Of a DNA stretch of 64,000 nucleotides, positions 45,268 to 52,880 are shown in pieces. Position 1 is the stretch's first letter. Every line of letters begins with the position of its first letter. The translations under genes were made by a program, and so were the position numbers. The notes beneath the pieces were generated by a model. The model was not told the DNA's origin and did no database searches. It saw only the letters and a program-made list of their open reading frames with translations. The DNA comes from RCIO01 sp035555795 (GTDB taxonomy: Bacteria > Pseudomonadota > Alphaproteobacteria > Rhizobiales > Rhizobiaceae), in the NCBI GenBank assembly GCA_035555795.1, contig DATMGE010000082.1, positions 48,319-112,318 on the forward strand. Reading direction: 5' to 3'.

Positions 45268-45648
45268 ATGGGAAGATTTCAGGTCATTTCGCTGACCGAC
45301 GGAGCTGCGGAGCGTATCCGGGAGATCGTGTCGGATCGTGACGATGCAAAGGGAGTGCGCGTCGGTATCAAGAAGGGTGGCTGCGCGGGCATGGAATATA
45401 CGATCCAACTCGTGACCGAGCCGGAAGCGAAGGACGACCATATCGAGCATGCGGGCGCGCATGTGTGGGTGGCGCCCGAGGCCGCGCTCTACCTGCTCGG
45501 CACGCAGATGGACTTCGAGGTCACGACGCTCAGGACGGGCTTCACCTTCAACAATCCGAATCAGTCATCCGCCTGTGGCTGCGGCGAATCCGTCGAGCTG
45601 AAGCCGGCGGACCTGAAGGAGCTGGCGGAGGCGCGGGCAGGGGCCTAG
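45268..45648 (+). CDS. sufA: Iron-sulfur carrier SufA/IscA family
   Basis: A 126-residue A-type carrier that delivers clusters to apoproteins. The three conserved cysteines are Lys-Gly-Gly-Cys-Ala-Gly-Met-Glu-Tyr and the C-terminal Ser-Ala-Cys-Gly-Cys-Gly-Glu-Ser. The start at 45268 is picked from three in-frame options because GGAG lies six bases upstream and Met-Gly-Arg-Phe-Gln-Val looks like the usual N-terminus. Last gene of the suf group; 60 nt separate it from tfoX. Confidence 0.95.
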   Translation: MGRFQVISLTDGAAERIREIVSDRDDAKGVRVGIKKGGCAGMEYTIQLVTEPEAKDDHIEHAGAHVWVAPEAALYLLGTQMDFEVTTLRTGFTFNNPNQSSACGCGESVELKPADLKELAEARAGA

Positions 45649-45708
45649 TTTCGGCTTGCCGACAGGCTGCTTGGTGACAAGCCCGCCGGGCCGCGCCATA
45701 GTCACCAC

Positions 45709-46032
45709 ATGGATCAGGACTATCTGCGCGACCTCTTTGCCGGCATCGGCCCGATCTCGCTCCGCCGCATGTTCGGTGGATACGGAATCTATCAGGACGG
45801 CACGATCTTCGCGGTCGTGCTGCGCGACCAACTTCTCCTCAAGGGCGATGCAGAGGTTGCGGACGAATATGAAGCGGCCGGCATGGTGCGCTGGCAATAT
45901 GTCGGCAAGCGCCACGGCAAGCCGGTGGCAATGCCCTACTGGACCGCTCCCGAAAGCGCGCTGGACGACCCCGACGAGATGACAGACCTGGCCCGCAAGG
46001 CACTGTCAGCGGCGCGGCGCAGCGCGAGTTGA
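45709..46032 (+). CDS. TfoX N-terminal domain protein
   Basis: A 107-residue protein consisting of a single TfoX N-terminal domain (Arg-Arg-Met-Phe-Gly-Gly-Tyr-Gly-Ile-Tyr near residue 20; Trp-Thr-Ala-Pro-Glu near the end). TfoX/Sxy regulates competence in gammaproteobacteria, but the stand-alone domain in alphaproteobacteria has no proven role. Same strand as sufA, so read-through from the suf operon is possible. Confidence 0.88.
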   Translation: MDQDYLRDLFAGIGPISLRRMFGGYGIYQDGTIFAVVLRDQLLLKGDAEVADEYEAAGMVRWQYVGKRHGKPVAMPYWTAPESALDDPDEMTDLARKALSAARRSAS

Positions 46033-46092
46033 GCGCTTTACCGCGGCCTGAGTCCTTCGACGGGCGAGCCCCGAAGGACGTACCCGACGAGA

Positions 46093-47610
46093 TCAGACTT
46101 TCACGACAATCTTCATGAAATCGGGCAGGTCGTCGCCGAAACCAACGGTGCGGTCGCCATTGTCGCGCTCGCGCGGCTCGCTTCTTGCGGCGTTCTGCGC
46201 ACGGATCGCATCGCGGCGTTCCCGCTTCTCGGTGTCGCGGGCAGGTGTGGGGGCGGCTTCGACAGCCTCCTCGACTTCCGCCGATGCCTCCTCGCGCGGG
46301 CGGCGGCCACGGCGTTCCTCGCCGTCACGCGGCTTGCGCTCGCGATCGCCGCGTCCTCGCCCGGCGCGCTGGGGAGCACCCCTTCCGCGACGCGGTGCAT
46401 CCTCGGCTGAATCGTCGGTCGTCAGGGTCGTAAGATCGCCGTCGAGCCATTCGATCTGCTGGTTCGTCAGCTTCAGGATGGCGTCGAGATATTTCGTGTC
46501 CGACCTGGTGACGATCGTGAACGCCTTGCCCGACCGTCCGGCGCGGCCGGTGCGGCCGATGCGGTGGACATAATCCTCCGCATGGATAGGCACGTCGAAA
46601 TTGAAGACGTGGCTGACATCGGGAATGTCGAGGCCGCGCGCGGCGACGTCGGACGCCACCAGCAGCTTGAGCTTGCCGTCACGGAACGCGGCGAGCATCG
46701 CCATGCGGGCGCGCTGGTCCATGTCGCCATGCAGCGCGCCGGCATCGAAATCGTGCTTCACCAGCGAGCGGAAGAGCTCCGACACATCCACCTTGCGGTT
46801 GCAGAAGATGATCGCGTTCTTCAGGCCGTCTTCCTCGGCGCGGATGAGCTTGCGCAGCGTTTCGCGCTTGTCCCAGCTCTTGGAGCCGGACTTCACGAGG
46901 CGCTGGGTGATGTTTTCGCCAGTCGTCGCCGCACGGGCAACTTCCACGCGCACCGGCGCCTGCAGGAACTGTTCGGTGAGCTTGGTGATCTCCGGCGGCA
47001 TGGTGGCGGAGAAGAAAAGCGTCTGACGGGTGAAGGGAATGAGCTTGGCGATGCGCTCGATATCCGGGATGAAGCCCATGTCGAGCATGCGGTCCGCCTC
47101 GTCAATGACGAGAATTTCCACGGCCGACAGAAGCAGCTTGCCGCGCTCGAAATGGTCGAGCAGGCGGCCCGGCGTTGCGATCAGCACATCCGCGCCGCGT
47201 TCCAGCTTCTTCTCCTGTTCGTCGAAGGAGACGCCGCCGATCAGGAGGGCGATATTGAGGCGGTGGTTCTTGCCGTATTTAACGAAGTTCTCCTCCACCT
47301 GCGCCGCCAGTTCGCGGGTCGGTTCGAGGATGAGCGTGCGCGGCATCCGTGCGCGGGCGCGGCCCTTTTCGAGGCGCGTGATCATCGGCAGCACGAAGGC
47401 GGCGGTCTTGCCGGTGCCCGTCTGGGCGATGCCGAGGACATCCTTTCCCTGAAGCGCATGCGGTATGGCGCCGGCCTGGATCGGCGTCGGCGTCGTGTAA
47501 CCGGCGTCGGTCACCGCGCCGAGAACTTTGGCTGAAAGGCCGAGATCCGCGAATGTTGGCGCGGTTTCAGCAATCTGATCGTCAGATGACACTTGTGTGG
47601 TTGTCTTCAC
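46093..47610 (-). CDS. DEAD-box ATP-dependent RNA helicase (RhlE-like)
   Basis: About 505 residues. The helicase core has the Q motif (Thr-Pro-Ile-Gln), Ala-Gln-Thr-Gly-Thr-Gly-Lys-Thr, Asp-Glu-Ala-Asp, Ser-Ala-Thr and His-Arg-Ile-Gly-Arg-Thr-Gly-Arg-Ala-Gly-Arg. A C-terminal Arg/Gly/Glu-rich tail (about residues 400-490) likely binds RNA. It would unwind RNA in ribosome assembly or, with RNase E, in decay. No ATG start is visible: GTG at 47610 is used here, GTG at 47667 is possible, both with weak ribosome sites. A TTGACA at 47767-47762 on this strand could be its -35. Confidence 0.92.
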   Translation of the reverse strand: MKTTTQVSSDDQIAETAPTFADLGLSAKVLGAVTDAGYTTPTPIQAGAIPHALQGKDVLGIAQTGTGKTAAFVLPMITRLEKGRARARMPRTLILEPTRELAAQVEENFVKYGKNHRLNIALLIGGVSFDEQEKKLERGADVLIATPGRLLDHFERGKLLLSAVEILVIDEADRMLDMGFIPDIERIAKLIPFTRQTLFFSATMPPEITKLTEQFLQAPVRVEVARAATTGENITQRLVKSGSKSWDKRETLRKLIRAEEDGLKNAIIFCNRKVDVSELFRSLVKHDFDAGALHGDMDQRARMAMLAAFRDGKLKLLVASDVAARGLDIPDVSHVFNFDVPIHAEDYVHRIGRTGRAGRSGKAFTIVTRSDTKYLDAILKLTNQQIEWLDGDLTTLTTDDSAEDAPRRGRGAPQRAGRGRGDRERKPRDGEERRGRRPREEASAEVEEAVEAAPTPARDTEKRERRDAIRAQNAARSEPRERDNGDRTVGFGDDLPDFMKIVVKV

Positions 47611-47763
47611 AGTTGGGACGCCGGCGGCAGCGTCACGATATCGCAGCCGGCCACAAGGCCGGGGCACCAGTGCTCGCTATGGCGTCAATGCCCGGATGTC
47701 AACAAGATCGTGGCCAAAGGCGCCTTCGATTGCTCATTTTCGCGGATTTTTCACGTATAATTG

Positions 47764-48540
47764 TCAATAGCGGAACTGTTCCGTCAGGATTCTCTCATCC
47801 CACGAATGGCTCGCGTCGAAAAGAATGGTCGCGGTACGGTTGCGCGACTCCCGCACCGTCACCGTCCGCACCGACCGGACTTCCAGATTGTCGGCCACCG
47901 CATTGACCGGCCGCTTGGCATATTCCAGCACGTCGAACGTCACTTCCGCGCGATTTGGAAGCAGCGCGCCACGCCACCTGCGGGGGCGAAAGGGGCTGAC
48001 GGGGGTCAGGGCCAGGAGCGGCGCGTCCAGCGGCAGGATCGGCCCGTGGGCGGAGAGGTTATAGGCCGTGGAACCCGCCGGGGTCGCCACCATCACGCCA
48101 TCGCACACAAGCTCCTCGAGGCGCAGATGCCCGTCGATGAGGATGCGCAGGCGGGCCGCCTGCGCCGCCTGCCGGAACAATGAGACCTCATTGATCGCAA
48201 TGGCGCGGTGGCCCGTGCCGCCCACGTCCTCTGCCTCCATTTCGAGGGGACGGATCGTTTCCGCGATCGCCGCGGCGATGCGCTCGCGCAGGCCTTCCTC
48301 GCTATACTCGTTCATGAGGAATCCGATCGTGCCGCGATTCATGCCGTAGATCGCGCGCCCGGTGTCCATGTTCTCATGGAGCGTCTGGAGCATGAAGCCG
48401 TCGCCGCCGAGCGGAACGATGATGTCCGCTTCCTCGATGCGGGCCTGCCCGTAGAGTGCGGAAAGGCGCGCCGCCGCCGCCTGGGCATCCTCGCTGTCGG
48501 CGGCGATGAAGGCAATGGATTGCGGAAGCTGATCGCTCAT
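47764..48540 (-). CDS. nadK: NAD kinase
   Basis: A 258-residue enzyme making NADP from NAD and ATP. The Gly-Gly-Asp-Gly motif (Pro-Leu-Gly-Gly-Asp-Gly-Phe-Met) lies near residue 45, Asn-Glu-Val-Ser-Leu-Phe-Arg is in the centre, and the glycine-rich Thr-Pro-Ala-Gly-Ser-Thr-Ala-Tyr follows. It is shorter than E. coli NadK, as usual in alphaproteobacteria. The start at 48540 has GGGAGGG upstream; the longer frame to 48606 is not supported. Confidence 0.95.
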   Translation of the reverse strand: MSDQLPQSIAFIAADSEDAQAAAARLSALYGQARIEEADIIVPLGGDGFMLQTLHENMDTGRAIYGMNRGTIGFLMNEYSEEGLRERIAAAIAETIRPLEMEAEDVGGTGHRAIAINEVSLFRQAAQAARLRILIDGHLRLEELVCDGVMVATPAGSTAYNLSAHGPILPLDAPLLALTPVSPFRPRRWRGALLPNRAEVTFDVLEYAKRPVNAVADNLEVRSVRTVTVRESRNRTATILFDASHSWDERILTEQFRY

Positions 48541-48684
48541 GGGCCCTCCCGGCATATGGCACCCGGTCAGGTAGCATGTGCAGGCGGCGGCGGCGAGGGG
48601 TAGCATTCGCGCTGCCCATACTGCCTGCTGGCCGGCGGCAAATACGTTTTACTCATCCGCCAAATATGCTATCGCCGCCGCGTT

Positions 48685-48760
<76 letters not shown>

Positions 48761-48948
48761 GCTTTTCTTTCCCTCACGCTTCCGCGGCCCTGCGGCCGCT
48801 TCGCTCCGGGAGGGCGCCGGACTGCCGGCGGCGGGCGGTCGCCCTTGCGAACCTGCGGGTTCGAGGCATCGGCGATAACCTACGCGCTCGCAATTGCGCC
48901 ACAAGCCACCCATATGCTTGCCGATGAGACCAGTTCGGGGGCTCCGAG

Positions 48949-49116
48949 ATGATCCGCATCCTGCTTTTTCTCTTGCTTGTGTCGGCGCTTTTCCTCGTGG
49001 CGATCCAGATCGCCCGTGCGGCCCAGCGCGCCGATCTGGACTGGACGGGCATCACCTTCATGATCGGCTTCGTGGTGATGGCGTTCTACCTGCGCCATGT
49101 AACCGGCCTGGGTTGA
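48949..49116 (+). CDS. 55-residue two-helix membrane protein
   Basis: ATG to TGA encodes Met-Ile-Arg, a hydrophobic helix of about 18 residues, a short polar loop (Arg-Ala-Ala-Gln-Arg-Ala-Asp-Leu-Asp-Trp), a second helix and a short basic tail. It is a credible small inner-membrane protein. The ribosome site is weak (GGGGG and CGAG). It converges tail to tail with another small membrane gene nine bases away. Not recognised; function unknown. Confidence 0.6.
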   Translation: MIRILLFLLLVSALFLVAIQIARAAQRADLDWTGITFMIGFVVMAFYLRHVTGLG

Positions 49117-49125
49117 GCCTCGCGC

Positions 49126-49356
49126 TTAGCGGCGCATCAGGCCGCGAATGAATGTGACGCCGAAGAAGAGCGCGAAGCCGGCTATGACGCCCATGGTGAG
49201 GTTGAGGGCGATATCCAGCTTGCAGCCTGCGCCCAGGCCGGCCTGGCAACCCGGATCGGTGTAGAGCACCAGCAGCATCAGGCAATAGACGGCGGCCGGG
49301 CCGACCAGCATTCCCGCCACGCCCCAGGCCGCCGCGCGCCTGACAATCTCGCCCAT
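49126..49356 (-). CDS. 76-residue two-helix membrane protein
   Basis: A small membrane protein with two hydrophobic segments separated by a loop containing two cysteines (Asp-Pro-Gly-Cys ... Ala-Gly-Cys-Lys) that could pair in the periplasm, and a basic C-terminus (Arg-Gly-Leu-Met-Arg-Arg). The start at 49356 (Met-Gly-Glu-Ile-Val) has a GGGG site seven bases upstream; an ATG ten codons earlier is possible. Not assigned to a family. Confidence 0.7.
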   Translation of the reverse strand: MGEIVRRAAAWGVAGMLVGPAAVYCLMLLVLYTDPGCQAGLGAGCKLDIALNLTMGVIAGFALFFGVTFIRGLMRR

Positions 49357-49422
49357 CCGAATTCCCCGATTGTGCGATTCGAGCATAGCGTGCGCCCATC
49401 GATGGCGAAAGCGCCGCGCGCC

Positions 49423-49447
49423 GGAACCTGCCTCATCCAGAGACGTT
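49423..49447 (+). promoter_or_regulatory. Sigma-EcfG-type promoter for DUF3008 gene
   Basis: GGAAC (49423-49427), 16-base spacer, CGTT (49444-49447), an exact general-stress consensus. It lies 29 nt upstream of the DUF3008 start codon with AAGGAGAA in between. Confidence 0.82.
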
Positions 49448-49476
49448 TCGCGTCAATTCCACAAAGGAGAAGTCAG

Positions 49477-49665
49477 ATGCCTGCAACCTCGAAAGCGCAA
49501 CAGAAAGCCGCAGGTGCAGCCCTCTCGGCCAAGCGCGGCGAAACGAAGAAGAAGGAGCTCAAGGGCGCCTCGCGGGAAATGTACGAATCCATGAGCGAGA
49601 AGCAGCTCGAGGAATTCGCCGAGACCAAGCGCAAGGGATTGCCCGAGAAGAAGACGAAGCACTGA
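49477..49665 (+). CDS. DUF3008 family protein
   Basis: A 62-residue, highly charged helical protein (Met-Pro-Ala-Thr-Ser-Lys-Ala-Gln-Gln ... Lys-Gly-Leu-Pro-Glu-Lys-Lys) matching DUF3008, a small soluble family widespread in alphaproteobacteria and without known function. Ala-rich at the start, then Lys/Glu-rich. The sigma-EcfG-type promoter just upstream suggests a general-stress protein, perhaps like plant LEA-type or CsbD-like small stress proteins (inference). The start follows AAGGAGAA. Confidence 0.88.
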   Translation: MPATSKAQQKAAGAALSAKRGETKKKELKGASREMYESMSEKQLEEFAETKRKGLPEKKTKH

Positions 49666-49668
49666 GTG

Positions 49669-49704
49669 AAGCCGGGCGCGGCGAGGGATGCCGCGCCTCG
49701 GCTT
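49669..49704. terminator. Hairpin between DUF3008 gene and nhaA ends
   Basis: A 14-bp stem (AAGCCGGGCGCGGC) with one bulged T in the right arm and a seven-base loop, between two convergent stop codons. The T-run is short. Confidence 0.6.
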
Positions 49705-49708
49705 GCGT

Positions 49709-50905
49709 TCAGCGCGCGCGCGCTTCGAGGCTGCCCGGACGCGGGCTGAGCAGAAGGACGATTGAGCCGATGGCCGCGGAGACCAGCGAGCCAGCCAATA
49801 TGCCGATCTTGACCCCGTCCTGTAGCGCCGGATCGTCGGGGAAGGCGAGCAGACCGATGAACAGGCTCATCGTGAAGCCGATGCCGCACAGGAGCGATAC
49901 GCCGAATATGTGCATTCGGGACGCGTTTGCGGGCGCATCCGCCAGGCCGGTCCTGATAGCGATCATGCCGCTGCCATAGACGCCCAGCACCTTGCCGGCG
50001 ACGAGGCCCGCCGCAACGCCGAGCGTGAGCGGCTCCAGCATGGAGGCGAAGGTCACGCTCCCTAGCGATACGCCGGCATTCGCGAAGCCGAAGATCGGGA
50101 TGATGACGAACGGCACGACGCGGTGCAGGGCATGCTCCAACTGGTGCAGCGGCGAGCCGACAAGGTCTCGCGCAATGCCGGGCTGACGCTTCAACGGGAT
50201 CGTCAATGCCAGTGCGACACCGGCAACCGTGGCGTGGATGCCGGATTGGAACACGAAGAACCAGAGTGCGACGCCCAGAACCACATAGGGAAGCAGGCGG
50301 ATCACGCCGGCCCGGTTGAGGACGATCAAGGCGAGCAGCGTGACCGCTGCGCCGCCCAGCGCCCACAGCGCGATGTCAGCGGTGTAGAAGATCGCGATGA
50401 TGATGACCGCTCCAAGGTCGTCGATGATGGCGAGTGCGGTGAGGAAAACCTTCATCGCCGCCGGCACGCGATTGCCGAACAGGGACAATACGCCGAGCGC
50501 GAATGCGATGTCCGTGGCGGTCGGGATCGCCCAGCCGCGCAGCGCGTCGGGATTACCGCTGTTGATCGCCACGAAAATCAGCGCCGGCGCGATCATGCCG
50601 CCGGCGGCGCAGATGCCCGGCAGGATGCGGCGCGGCCAGGTCGAGAGCTGGCCGTCGAGGAATTCGCGCTTGATCTCCAGCCCGACCAGCAGGAAGAACA
50701 CCGCCATCAGCGCGTCATTGACCCAGTGGAGCAGGCTGAGCGGGCCGATATAGGCCGACAGGGCGCGGAAATAGGCCGGCGCCAGCGGCGAGTTCGCCAC
50801 GATGAGCGCCAGGGCGGCAGCAGCCATCAGGACGATGCCGCCTGCGGCTTCATTGTCGATGAACGAACGGAAAAGGGATTTGCGGTTCGGCTGGTCAGCG
50901 CGCAT
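49709..50905 (-). CDS. nhaA: Na+/H+ antiporter NhaA
   Basis: A 398-residue inner-membrane antiporter with about twelve helices. The ion-binding pair Asp-Asp is in Leu-Ala-Ile-Ile-Asp-Asp-Leu-Gly-Ala. Ala-Thr-Asp-Ile-Ala-Phe-Ala and a C-terminal Cys-Gly-Ile-Gly-Phe-Thr-Met-Ser-Leu-Phe-Ile are also NhaA hallmarks. It exports sodium at high pH or salt. Single gene, divergent from rpsD; the ribosome site GAGGG lies five bases upstream of the ATG. Confidence 0.97.
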   Translation of the reverse strand: MRADQPNRKSLFRSFIDNEAAGGIVLMAAAALALIVANSPLAPAYFRALSAYIGPLSLLHWVNDALMAVFFLLVGLEIKREFLDGQLSTWPRRILPGICAAGGMIAPALIFVAINSGNPDALRGWAIPTATDIAFALGVLSLFGNRVPAAMKVFLTALAIIDDLGAVIIIAIFYTADIALWALGGAAVTLLALIVLNRAGVIRLLPYVVLGVALWFFVFQSGIHATVAGVALALTIPLKRQPGIARDLVGSPLHQLEHALHRVVPFVIIPIFGFANAGVSLGSVTFASMLEPLTLGVAAGLVAGKVLGVYGSGMIAIRTGLADAPANASRMHIFGVSLLCGIGFTMSLFIGLLAFPDDPALQDGVKIGILAGSLVSAAIGSIVLLLSPRPGSLEARAR

Positions 50906-51031
50906 CAGCGCCCTCCTTCAGAAAACGGTTGGTCTCGTTCTCCGTAGTCGGGCAAGCCCGGGCGCACGCAGCACACGCTTGTGTGAATATGTATGAGACC
51001 CGGCGATAAGGCAAGTCGGTCATCGCCGCGG

Positions 51032-51060
51032 TTGACTTTGGAGCGGCAATGGCCTAGTCG
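51032..51060 (+). promoter_or_regulatory. Candidate rpsD promoter
   Basis: TTGACT at 51032-51037 and a weak TAGTCG at 51055-51060 with 17-base spacing. A strong -35 with a degenerate -10 is common in alphaproteobacterial housekeeping promoters. This would give a leader of about 200 nt. Confidence 0.4.
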
Positions 51061-51180
51061 GGCCCGGTCGTCGGCCAGAAATGTCCGGCGCGTCTTTTTG
51101 TGCGGCCATCAGGATGCGCAAAGAAAAACCGACGTGTCCCGTGGTCCCGGTCCGCAAAGCGTGCGTGGCAGGACCTGTCA

Positions 51181-51241
51181 GGTTCCCGGCAGGGAGCCAG
51201 AGGAGGGCGCGTTTCCTTCAGGCCGGATGTGAAAATCCGGC
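51181..51241 (+). promoter_or_regulatory. Two leader hairpins before rpsD
   Basis: GGTTCCC-GGCA-GGGAGCC at 51181-51198 and GCCGGAT-GTGAAA-ATCCGGC at 51222-51241, the second ending 24 nt before the start codon. Ribosomal protein S4 is a known translational repressor in several bacteria, so an autoregulatory site is possible but unproven here. Confidence 0.4.
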
Positions 51242-51265
51242 TGCAACTATTTGAAAGGGAATGCG

Positions 51266-51883
51266 ATGAGCAAGCGCGAATCCGCAAAGTACAAGATCGA
51301 CCGCCGTCTTGGCGAAAATATCTGGGGCCGCCCGAAGTCCCCGGTTAACAAGCGCGAATACGGCCCCGGCCAGCACGGCCAGCGCCGCAAGGGCAAGCTT
51401 TCGGACTTCGGCGTGCAGCTGCGCGCCAAGCAGAAGCTGAAGGGCCATTACGGCGATATTTCCGAAAAGCAGTTCCGCAAGATCTATGACGAGGCCAGCC
51501 GCCGCAAGGGCGATACGCCGGAGACGCTGATCGGCCTTCTGGAGTCGCGCCTCGATGCCGTCGTGTATCGTGCCAAGTTCGTGCCGACGATCTTCGCCGC
51601 GCGCCAGTTCATCAATCACGGCCACGTCAATGTGAACGGCCGCCGCACCAATATCGGCTCCTATCGCTGCAAGCCGGGCGACGTGATCGAGGTGCGCGAG
51701 AAGTCGAAGCAGCTCGCCATCGTTCTCGAGGCGACGCAGCTCGCCGAGCGCGACGTGCCGGACTATATCGAAGCCGACCACAACAAGATGAAGGCCACCT
51801 ACATCCGCGTTCCCGGCCTCTCGGACGTGCCTTTCGCCGTCCAGATGGAACCGAACCTGGTGGTCGAGTTCTATTCGCGCTGA
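51266..51883 (+). CDS. rpsD: 30S ribosomal protein S4
   Basis: A 205-residue primary 16S rRNA-binding protein that nucleates 30S assembly. The N-terminus has Tyr-Gly-Pro-Gly-Gln-His-Gly, and the S4 RNA-binding domain lies at about residues 93-155 (Arg-Leu-Asp-Ala-Val-Val-Tyr-Arg; Asn-His-Gly-His-Val-Asn-Val-Asn-Gly). The start at 51266 follows AAAGGGA. It stands alone rather than in the alpha operon, as is typical in Rhizobiales. A strong terminator follows. Confidence 0.99.
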   Translation: MSKRESAKYKIDRRLGENIWGRPKSPVNKREYGPGQHGQRRKGKLSDFGVQLRAKQKLKGHYGDISEKQFRKIYDEASRRKGDTPETLIGLLESRLDAVVYRAKFVPTIFAARQFINHGHVNVNGRRTNIGSYRCKPGDVIEVREKSKQLAIVLEATQLAERDVPDYIEADHNKMKATYIRVPGLSDVPFAVQMEPNLVVEFYSR

Positions 51884-51905
51884 TCCCTCGCGCACCAAAC
51901 TTGCG

Positions 51906-51931
51906 AAAGGCCGCCCTTGGGCGGCCTTTTT
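51906..51931 (+). terminator. Intrinsic terminator after rpsD
   Basis: AAAGGCCGCC / GGCGGCCTTT, a 10-bp stem with a four-base loop and five Ts, 22 nt after the stop codon. Confidence 0.9.
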
Positions 51932-52001
51932 CATTGGGGGAAGAGCGGTTTCCATGCGGTGGTCCGATGCTCTATGAGAGCATGAGGCGGGACAGCACAT
52001 C

Positions 52002-52880
52002 ATGACCATTCATCAAGGCCCTATCCTTACCGCCGGCGAGGCACCGGACGCGGATGGTTGCCATCCGATGTTCCGCGCCGCGCCGTCCTCGGTGGAGTTC
52101 AACAAGCTGCGCAAGCGCCTGTTGCGGCAGGTGCGCCAGACGCTCGACGACTATGGCATGGTGCGCCCCGGCGCGCGCTGGCTGGTGGCGCTGTCGGGCG
52201 GCAAGGATTCCTATGGGCTGCTCGCGCTTCTGCTCGACCTCAAATGGCGCGGCATGCTGCCGGTCGACCTGCTCGCCTGCAATCTCGACCAGGGCCAGCC
52301 GAACTTTCCGAAGCATATCCTGCCGGATTTCCTCGCCGCGAACGGGGTTCCGCACCGCATCGAATATCGCGACACCTATTCGATCGTGACCGACAAGATC
52401 GGCGAGGGGCAGACCTATTGCTCGCTCTGCTCGCGCCTGCGGCGCGGCCATCTCTACCGGATCGCGCGCGAGGAAGGCTGCGAGGCGCTGGTGCTGGGGC
52501 ATCATCGCGAGGATGTGCTCGAGACCTTCTTCATGAACCTCTTCCATGGTGGGCGGCTGGCGGCCATGCCGCCAAAGCTGCTCAATGACGATGGAGACGT
52601 GACGGTGCTGCGCCCGCTCGCCTTCTGCGCCGAGCCTGACCTTGCGCGCCTCGCCGAGGGGATGCGCTTCCCGATCATCCCCTGCGATCTCTGCGGTAGC
52701 CAGGACGGTCTTCAGCGCAATGCGATGAAAGCCATGCTCGACGAGATGGAGCGCCGCATGCCGGGCCGCAAGGAGACGATGATCCGCGCACTCGCCAATG
52801 CGCGGCCCTCGCATCTGCTGGACCGCGCATTGTTCGATTTCGCCGGGCTGGCGCCGGCTGTCAGTGCGACGGCGGATTGA
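52002..52880 (+). CDS. ttcA: tRNA 2-thiocytidine(32) synthetase TtcA
   Basis: A 292-residue PP-loop ATPase that thiolates cytidine 32 of certain tRNAs. The PP-loop is Ser65-Gly-Gly-Lys-Asp-Ser70. Cys140 and Cys143 (Cys-Ser-Leu-Cys) with Cys228 or Cys231 (Cys-Asp-Leu-Cys) provide the cluster ligands; the E. coli enzyme uses a [4Fe-4S] cluster, so it is a client of Fe-S assembly. It extends slightly beyond the usual C-terminus, and its 3' end overlaps the opposing exporter gene by 20 bases. Confidence 0.95.
   Translation: MTIHQGPILTAGEAPDADGCHPMFRAAPSSVEFNKLRKRLLRQVRQTLDDYGMVRPGARWLVALSGGKDSYGLLALLLDLKWRGMLPVDLLACNLDQGQPNFPKHILPDFLAANGVPHRIEYRDTYSIVTDKIGEGQTYCSLCSRLRRGHLYRIAREEGCEALVLGHHREDVLETFFMNLFHGGRLAAMPPKLLNDDGDVTVLRPLAFCAEPDLARLAEGMRFPIIPCDLCGSQDGLQRNAMKAMLDEMERRMPGRKETMIRALANARPSHLLDRALFDFAGLAPAVSATAD

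Larger units (their letters stand above)
50906..51265. other. nhaA / rpsD divergent region with rpsD leader
   Basis: About 360 bases without a credible gene. Contains an interrupted inverted repeat CACAC-GCTT-GTGTG around 50971-50985 on the nhaA side, a strong TTGACT at 51032, and two stable hairpins in the presumed rpsD leader (51181-51198 and 51222-51241). Confidence 0.5.
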
